DNA from: Deltaproteobacteria bacterium
Lineage (GTDB): Bacteria; Desulfobacterota; GWC2-55-46; S146-70
Length of the DNA stretch: 12,694 bases
Direction of reading: 5' to 3'
Assembly (NCBI GenBank): GCA_015492395.1
Contig: WGFD01000113.1
Coordinates: 1-12,694, forward strand
A program made the translations under genes and the position numbers. Under the pieces are notes generated by a model. That model did no database searches. It had not been told where the DNA came from and worked only from the letters and a program-made list of their open reading frames with translations. This document shows, piece after piece, positions 8,458-12,694 of the stretch. Within the stretch, counting starts at the first letter, position 1; each line of letters opens with the position of its first letter.

Positions 8458-9948
8458 TTACATTATCTCATACTGTTCCTGGTGAAAGAGGTCTATGGCC
8501 TTGACCTGTATCCGTTTTTTGAAGCTCTTTTCAAGGTGTTCCAGGACGCTTCTGTTGCTGCTGAGATAGTCGGAGATGGCGGGATTAGTGTATAGTAGGA
8601 CCTTTCGCTTCCTCCATGAAGGCAGCTCCTTCAAGAGTTCCCTGTATATCTCCATGATCACGGTGTAGCGTCCTCTGATCAATCCGTTCCCGTCGCAGTA
8701 TGGACAGGGTTCGCATAAAAGTTGGGAGATACTGGAGCGGACCCGCTTTCTCGTCATCTCCACTATGCCTAATTCGGATATCTTAAGAATGTTCGTTCTT
8801 GCCTTATCGACCTTCAGCGCCTCCTTGAGCGCGTTATAAACCTTCTCGCGATCGGATAACCGTTCCATGTCTATAAAGTCAATCACTATGATTCCGCCGA
8901 TATTCCTGAGTCTGAGCTGATAGACGATCTCATGAACGGCCTCGAGGTTCGTTTTCAGAATGGTTGCTTCCGAGCTCTTTTTCCCCACATATTTACCTGT
9001 ATTGACATCGATTGCGGTGAGAGCCTCCATTTGATCCGTTACTATAAAACCACCTGACTTAAGCCACACCTTCTTTTCGAGCGCGTTGGCTATCTCTATT
9101 TCGATGCCGTAGACGTCGAATATTGGTTCTCTGCCGTCATAGTGTTCGACCCTGTCCTTAAGCTCCGGCATAAAATCATCCATGAACCTTGCCACCCTCT
9201 CGAACTCGGTCTTGGAATCTATGACCAGTCTGTTGATGTCAACGGTAAAGAGGTCTCTGACGGTTCTTAATATGAGATCCGGCTCCTCGTACGACAATGC
9301 CGGTGCCGCCTGCTTTTCACACTTCTTCTGTATGTTAGACCAGAGCTTGATGAGGTAGTCCATGTCCGCCTTGATCTCGCTCATGGTCATGTCCTCGCTG
9401 GCCGTTCGGACTATGAATCCGAACTCCTTGGGTTTAAGGCGCGCAACCATCTCTCTCAACCTCTTGCGTTCCTTATCGCTCTCGATCCTCCGGGATATTC
9501 CGATACGGTGAGAGGCCGGCATTAGTACCAGGTGCCTGCCGGGGAGAGAGATGTGTGATGTTATTCTTGCACCTTTGCTGCCGATAGGTTCTTTCTCAAC
9601 CTGTACCAGGATCTCCTGGCCCGCCTTTAACATATCTTGTATCCTACTGGTATCGGTTGCCCGTTCGGCGGCCATGTCATCTTTATCAAAAAAGTCTTCA
9701 ACATCCTTTAAATCCCTCTGCACATCGGTTACATGTAAAAAGGCCGTACGTTCAAGGCCTATTTCGACGAAAGCGGCTTGCATACCCGGTAGGACCCGTA
9801 CGATCTTTCCTTTATAGATATTTCCGGTTAATCCTTTGTCATGTGGTCTCTCCAGGTAAAATTCCATCAGCTTCCCGGCTTCAAGCAGGCCTATCCTCGT
9901 CTCAAAAGGGTTATGGTTTATCACCAGCTCTTTTTTTATGGTCTTCAT
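8458..9948 (-). CDS. rng: ribonuclease G (RNase E/G family)
   Basis: Endoribonuclease that matures the 5' end of 16S rRNA and trims other RNAs. It has 496 residues, the length of RNase G, and lacks the long C-terminal scaffold of full RNase E. In order: S1 RNA-binding domain (about 37-130, GNIYKGKIVRVLPGMQAAFVEIG), an RNase H-like and 5'-sensor region, and the DNase I-like catalytic part with AIDVNTG (Asp314) and VIDFIDM (Asp357), which supply the Mg ligands. CEPCPYC (412-418) contains the CxxC zinc-link (415-418) that joins protomers in RNase E. Its ATG overlaps the stop of the upstream radical SAM gene by four bases (ATGA); with almost no binding site of its own, it is probably translationally coupled. 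Broad RNase E-like duties are possible if the genome has no other family member. Confidence 0.96.
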   Translation of the reverse strand: MKTIKKELVINHNPFETRIGLLEAGKLMEFYLERPHDKGLTGNIYKGKIVRVLPGMQAAFVEIGLERTAFLHVTDVQRDLKDVEDFFDKDDMAAERATDTSRIQDMLKAGQEILVQVEKEPIGSKGARITSHISLPGRHLVLMPASHRIGISRRIESDKERKRLREMVARLKPKEFGFIVRTASEDMTMSEIKADMDYLIKLWSNIQKKCEKQAAPALSYEEPDLILRTVRDLFTVDINRLVIDSKTEFERVARFMDDFMPELKDRVEHYDGREPIFDVYGIEIEIANALEKKVWLKSGGFIVTDQMEALTAIDVNTGKYVGKKSSEATILKTNLEAVHEIVYQLRLRNIGGIIVIDFIDMERLSDREKVYNALKEALKVDKARTNILKISELGIVEMTRKRVRSSISQLLCEPCPYCDGNGLIRGRYTVIMEIYRELLKELPSWRKRKVLLYTNPAISDYLSSNRSVLEHLEKSFKKRIQVKAIDLFHQEQYEIM

Positions 9949-12533
9949 ATAACCGTTTGCACTTTCAGCGTTGGTATGAGGAGAGCCTCTTCGATTGGCA
10001 GGCCCAATATTTCCGCCGTGGCTTCGTAGTGCTTTATGCCGTATCCGCCGTTGTTATGTGTTGTGGAGAAGCTCAAGACTCTACTGTTGGCCAGGGAGAC
10101 CTCTTTTACGAGAGGCACGATGTCTATCTTCCGCACCCTTTTTTTCCTCTCCTGCTCGATAATCAGGGAGTCTTTCGCGTTGAAGTCACGGACCTTGCTT
10201 GCCAGGTTACTGCGATCCACTCCACTGATCCATGGAGAACCGTTAAGGAATGCAACATACCGGTTTTTCTTGATGGCTGCAGGCAGGGGAGGCAGAGAGG
10301 AGGAGACTTCTTTTATCTCCAGCACCTTTATCCCCTCGGGTAGTGTGTCGTTCAATCTAGTCATGATCTCATGGGGGTGAAGATGCTGGTCCAACCTCAG
10401 ATCTATATACTCCGCTATACTTTCCAACCCTACGGGTGTCGGAGGGCTGAATACCACCTTCGGTAACGGATGAAATCCCTCGGAGTATTGTACGGGGATA
10501 GCCGTTCTGCTTATGGCCCTCAGGATCGTGTTCTTGAATTCAAGATGGCTCAGGAAGCGCATATCTCCGATCTTGGTTATGCAGAGCCTGACTCTGGAGG
10601 TTCTGTACGGTCCTTTGTCTGCCTGCAACGGTGCCGGAGATGCGCGACCTGTGTCCTTGCAAGGCTCCTCGTTCCTATCTCGGTAAAAGGCGATATTTTT
10701 AACGGTCTTGAAGTCGCATACGCCGCATGCGCTGCACGAATCCACCTTGCAGTCAGGGGTCTCTGCCGGAGCGGCCGACTTGTCGCCTATTCCGAGAGCA
10801 CGTTCGCATTCCTGCCAGAGAAACTCCTTTTCAACGATGGCGTCGATGTGGTCCCATGGAAAGATCTCATCCCTGGGTCGCCTCCTGAAGAGATAAAAAT
10901 CCAGGTCTGTACCCTCTTCTCTCAATGTATCTTTCCATAAATCGAAGTTGAATCCTTCCCCCCATGCGTCGAACCTCGCCCCCTTTTCAAAGGCCCTTTT
11001 TATGACAGAGGACAGCCTTCTGTCGCCTCGCGAAAAGAGACCCTCAAGGATACTCATCTCAGGGGCGTGCCACTTGAACTCAAGCCCCCTGTCTTTAAGC
11101 TTCCGTCTGATGAAGGCGTGCTTTACGTGCAACAGCTCCGGTGTGATCTGTGGTTCCCACTGGAATGGTGTGTGTGGTTTCGGGATGAAGGTAGAGACAC
11201 TGGCCGTAACGGTCGGCCGCATCCCCAGCTTCTTGCCGGCCTCCCTAACCCTCTTTGTAAGCCGAACTATGGCGTCGACGTCCTCGTCGCGCTCTGTCGG
11301 GAGGCCGATCATAAAGTAAAGCTTTATAATCCTCCAGCCGAGGGAGAAGGCGTTGTGTGCTGTTTCTATGAGATCTTCTTCTTTAATACCTTTATTGATT
11401 ACCTTTCTGAGCCTTTCCGTGCCGGCCTCCGGCGCCAGCGTAAAACCTGTCTTCCTGACCTTCTTGATTCCCTCTATAAGCCCGGGGTTCAGTGTTCCGA
11501 CTCGCATGGAAGGGAGTGATAGCGCGACTCTCTTGTCGGTCAACCTCTCGACCAGGCGTGTGAGCAACTCTTCTATACGGGAGTAGTCTCCCGTGCTCAA
11601 CGATAGAAGCGACACCTCATCATATCCGGTATTATTCAATGATTCCTCCACCAAGTCTAGGACCGTGTCGGGAGACCGCTCCCTCACCGGCCTGTAGATG
11701 ATCCCGGCCTGGCAGAATCTGCACCCCCTCGTGCACCCCCTGGCAATCTCCATGCCCAACCTGTCGTGTACGGCTCCGATAAAGGGGACAACCGGCCTTA
11801 CGGTTGCAGGAACCCTGTTTATATCGGGAATAATCCTCCTCCTGACCTTTTTATGGTTACTTCGCAGTGGTATGATCTCCATTACCGTGCCATTATCATT
11901 ATATATAATATCGAAGAAGGAAGGTATATACACGCCCTCTATCCTTGATAATCTTTCGAGTCGCTCTCTCCTGGAGGCCCTGTCGTCATTTGCCGCGATC
12001 ATCGCATCGGCTATCTCTACAACCACCTCTTCACCGTCACCGACTACGAAGGCGTCGAAAAAGTCGGCTATCGGTTCCGGGTTGAATGCGCATGGTCCGC
12101 CACCTATTACAAGTGGGTCGTTCTCGCCCCTATCCCTCGCATATATGGGGAGCCCCCCCAAATCCAGCATGTTTAGAATATTCGTGTAAGAGAGTTCGTA
12201 CTGAAGGGAGAAGCCCAATATATCGACAGCTTGAAGAGGGATACCTGACTCTATCGTGGTGAGAAGTGAACGCTTCTTTCTCAGGATGTCTTCCATGTCG
12301 GGCCACGGTGCATACGCCCTTTCACACGCTATATCCGCCCTCATATTCAAGATCTGATAGAGTATCTGCAGTCCTATATGGCTTATCCCTATCTCGTATG
12401 TGTCAGGGAAGGCAAGGGCTATCTTCAGATCTACACGAGAAAGATCCTTCTTGACGGAGTTTGTCTCACTGTTTATGTACCTTGTTGGTCTCGAAACAAG
12501 AGGAAGATGATCTTTTATATAAGAATATGACAT
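9945..12533 (-). CDS. B12-binding-type radical SAM protein (TIGR03960-like) fused to DUF2344
   Basis: An 862-residue protein with two parts. The N-terminal region (about 30-200) resembles the B12-binding-like domain of TIGR03960 proteins (FPDTYEIGISHIG...VIGGGPCAFNPEP) but has no DxHxxG cobalamin motif. The radical SAM core follows, with the Fe-S loop CTRGCRFC (Cys267, Cys271, Cys274). A second cluster, C-x4-CxxCxxC (Cys595, 600, 603, 606), leads into a C-terminal DUF2344/TIGR03936 domain (about 644 on, FLSHLEFKNTILRAI...YSEGFHPLPK). The family's reaction is not established; its usual position beside RNase G suggests RNA or ribosome modification (inference). ATG 12533 is chosen because family members begin about 15 residues before the RPTRYINSETNSVKKD-like motif. 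An in-frame TTG at 12608 would add 25 residues of atypical sequence. The start lacks a good Shine-Dalgarno. Confidence 0.92.
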   Translation of the reverse strand: MSYSYIKDHLPLVSRPTRYINSETNSVKKDLSRVDLKIALAFPDTYEIGISHIGLQILYQILNMRADIACERAYAPWPDMEDILRKKRSLLTTIESGIPLQAVDILGFSLQYELSYTNILNMLDLGGLPIYARDRGENDPLVIGGGPCAFNPEPIADFFDAFVVGDGEEVVVEIADAMIAANDDRASRRERLERLSRIEGVYIPSFFDIIYNDNGTVMEIIPLRSNHKKVRRRIIPDINRVPATVRPVVPFIGAVHDRLGMEIARGCTRGCRFCQAGIIYRPVRERSPDTVLDLVEESLNNTGYDEVSLLSLSTGDYSRIEELLTRLVERLTDKRVALSLPSMRVGTLNPGLIEGIKKVRKTGFTLAPEAGTERLRKVINKGIKEEDLIETAHNAFSLGWRIIKLYFMIGLPTERDEDVDAIVRLTKRVREAGKKLGMRPTVTASVSTFIPKPHTPFQWEPQITPELLHVKHAFIRRKLKDRGLEFKWHAPEMSILEGLFSRGDRRLSSVIKRAFEKGARFDAWGEGFNFDLWKDTLREEGTDLDFYLFRRRPRDEIFPWDHIDAIVEKEFLWQECERALGIGDKSAAPAETPDCKVDSCSACGVCDFKTVKNIAFYRDRNEEPCKDTGRASPAPLQADKGPYRTSRVRLCITKIGDMRFLSHLEFKNTILRAISRTAIPVQYSEGFHPLPKVVFSPPTPVGLESIAEYIDLRLDQHLHPHEIMTRLNDTLPEGIKVLEIKEVSSSLPPLPAAIKKNRYVAFLNGSPWISGVDRSNLASKVRDFNAKDSLIIEQERKKRVRKIDIVPLVKEVSLANSRVLSFSTTHNNGGYGIKHYEATAEILGLPIEEALLIPTLKVQTVI

Positions 12534-12594
12534 CGAGCTAAATAGATTACCACATGGGATGTGTTTGTTACAATACAATAAATTCACTGAAGTT

Positions 12595-12613
12595 CCCCCA
12601 ATTTTCAAGGGGG
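12595..12613 (-). repeat. short GC stem inverted repeat upstream of the radical SAM gene
   Basis: CCCCC and GGGGG arms flank a nine-base A/T-rich loop. The repeat covers the stop codon of the partial frame at the right edge and lies about 60 bases before ATG 12533. No T-run follows on either strand, so terminator function is doubtful; an mRNA leader or gene-boundary stem is possible. Confidence 0.35.
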
Positions 12614-12694
12614 TGATTCTGTAAAGAGCACAAACTGTGCTTGTGCATTATCCGGCCGTGACTGGATGTATATCCTGCCGGGATGTCTCTGGAA
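12605..12694 (-). CDS. possible C-terminal tail of an upstream gene (partial)
   Basis: A stop-free minus-strand frame enters from the right edge and ends at TGA 12607-12605, giving 29 residues beginning FQRHPGRIYIQSRPDNA. The frame is too short to assign; the mix of charged and hydrophobic residues and a stop at the cluster boundary fit a gene end, but chance is not excluded. If it is real, its TGA overlaps an in-frame TTG (12608) of the radical SAM frame as TTGA. Confidence 0.3.
   Translation of the reverse strand, partial: FQRHPGRIYIQSRPDNAQAQFVLFTESPP
12627..12641. repeat. small perfect inverted repeat AGCACA-AAC-TGTGCT
   Basis: Six-base arms around a three-base centre, followed by a further TGTGC copy. 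It lies about 95 bases upstream of ATG 12533, inside the possible partial frame at the right edge. It could be an operator-like palindrome or an incidental stem. Confidence 0.3.

Noticed and set aside
8458..9948. Full-length RNase E rather than RNase G
   Set aside because: The protein ends soon after the zinc-link and small domain, without the long C-terminal scaffold of RNase E.
9657..10343. 228-codon plus-strand frame spanning the rng/radical SAM junction
   Set aside because: It is antisense to two conserved genes and shows no domain; its length is explained by codon bias on the opposite strand.
12534..12608. TTG 12608 as the start of the radical SAM gene
   Set aside because: It would add 25 residues unlike the family, with no Shine-Dalgarno; ATG 12533 places the conserved N-terminal motif at the expected distance.

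Overview
This window looks like chromosomal DNA from a free-living Gram-negative-type bacterium. A long minus-strand run of housekeeping genes fills about three quarters of it. The gene order queA-tgt-yajC-secD-secF, a two-domain radical SAM protein directly upstream of RNase G, a DUF2065 membrane protein, and heavy use of AGG (Arg) and ATA (Ile) codons in every gene together suggest a deltaproteobacterial, Nitrospirota or related lineage. This placement is an inference from gene content and codon style; no rRNA or marker gene in the window settles it.

Layout. Positions 1-1325 (minus strand) hold a gene that runs off the left edge and encodes a GHKL/HSP90-like ATPase of unassigned role. A 72-base divergent spacer separates it from a plus-strand phosphohexomutase gene (1398-3026). 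The spacer carries a near-consensus sigma70 promoter (TTGTCA, 17 bases, TATAAT) that reads into the mutase and settles its start codon. The mutase gene converges with the minus-strand cluster, with only 14 bases between the two stop codons and no visible terminator.

From 12.5 kb down to 3.0 kb the minus strand reads, in order of transcription: a B12-domain-type radical SAM protein fused to a DUF2344 domain, RNase G (4-base overlap), a 63-residue DUF2065 membrane protein (3-base gap), queA (79-base leader with two small stem-loops), tgt (7-base gap), yajC (93-base gap containing a strong hairpin), secD (25-base gap) and secF (4-base overlap). The spacing suggests one long transcription unit, perhaps with internal processing or regulation at the queA leader and the tgt-yajC gap. 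It joins rRNA/mRNA processing (RNase G), queuosine modification of tRNA (Tgt, QueA) and the SecDF-YajC accessory complex of the Sec translocon. At the right edge a 29-codon open frame may be the tail of a further upstream gene.

Novelty. Most of the window is well-understood housekeeping. The parts least explained by known function are the GHKL ATPase at the left edge and the radical SAM/DUF2344 fusion translationally coupled to RNase G. I saw no CRISPR array, insertion sequence, tRNA or rRNA gene, and no gene-free stretch longer than 300 bases.
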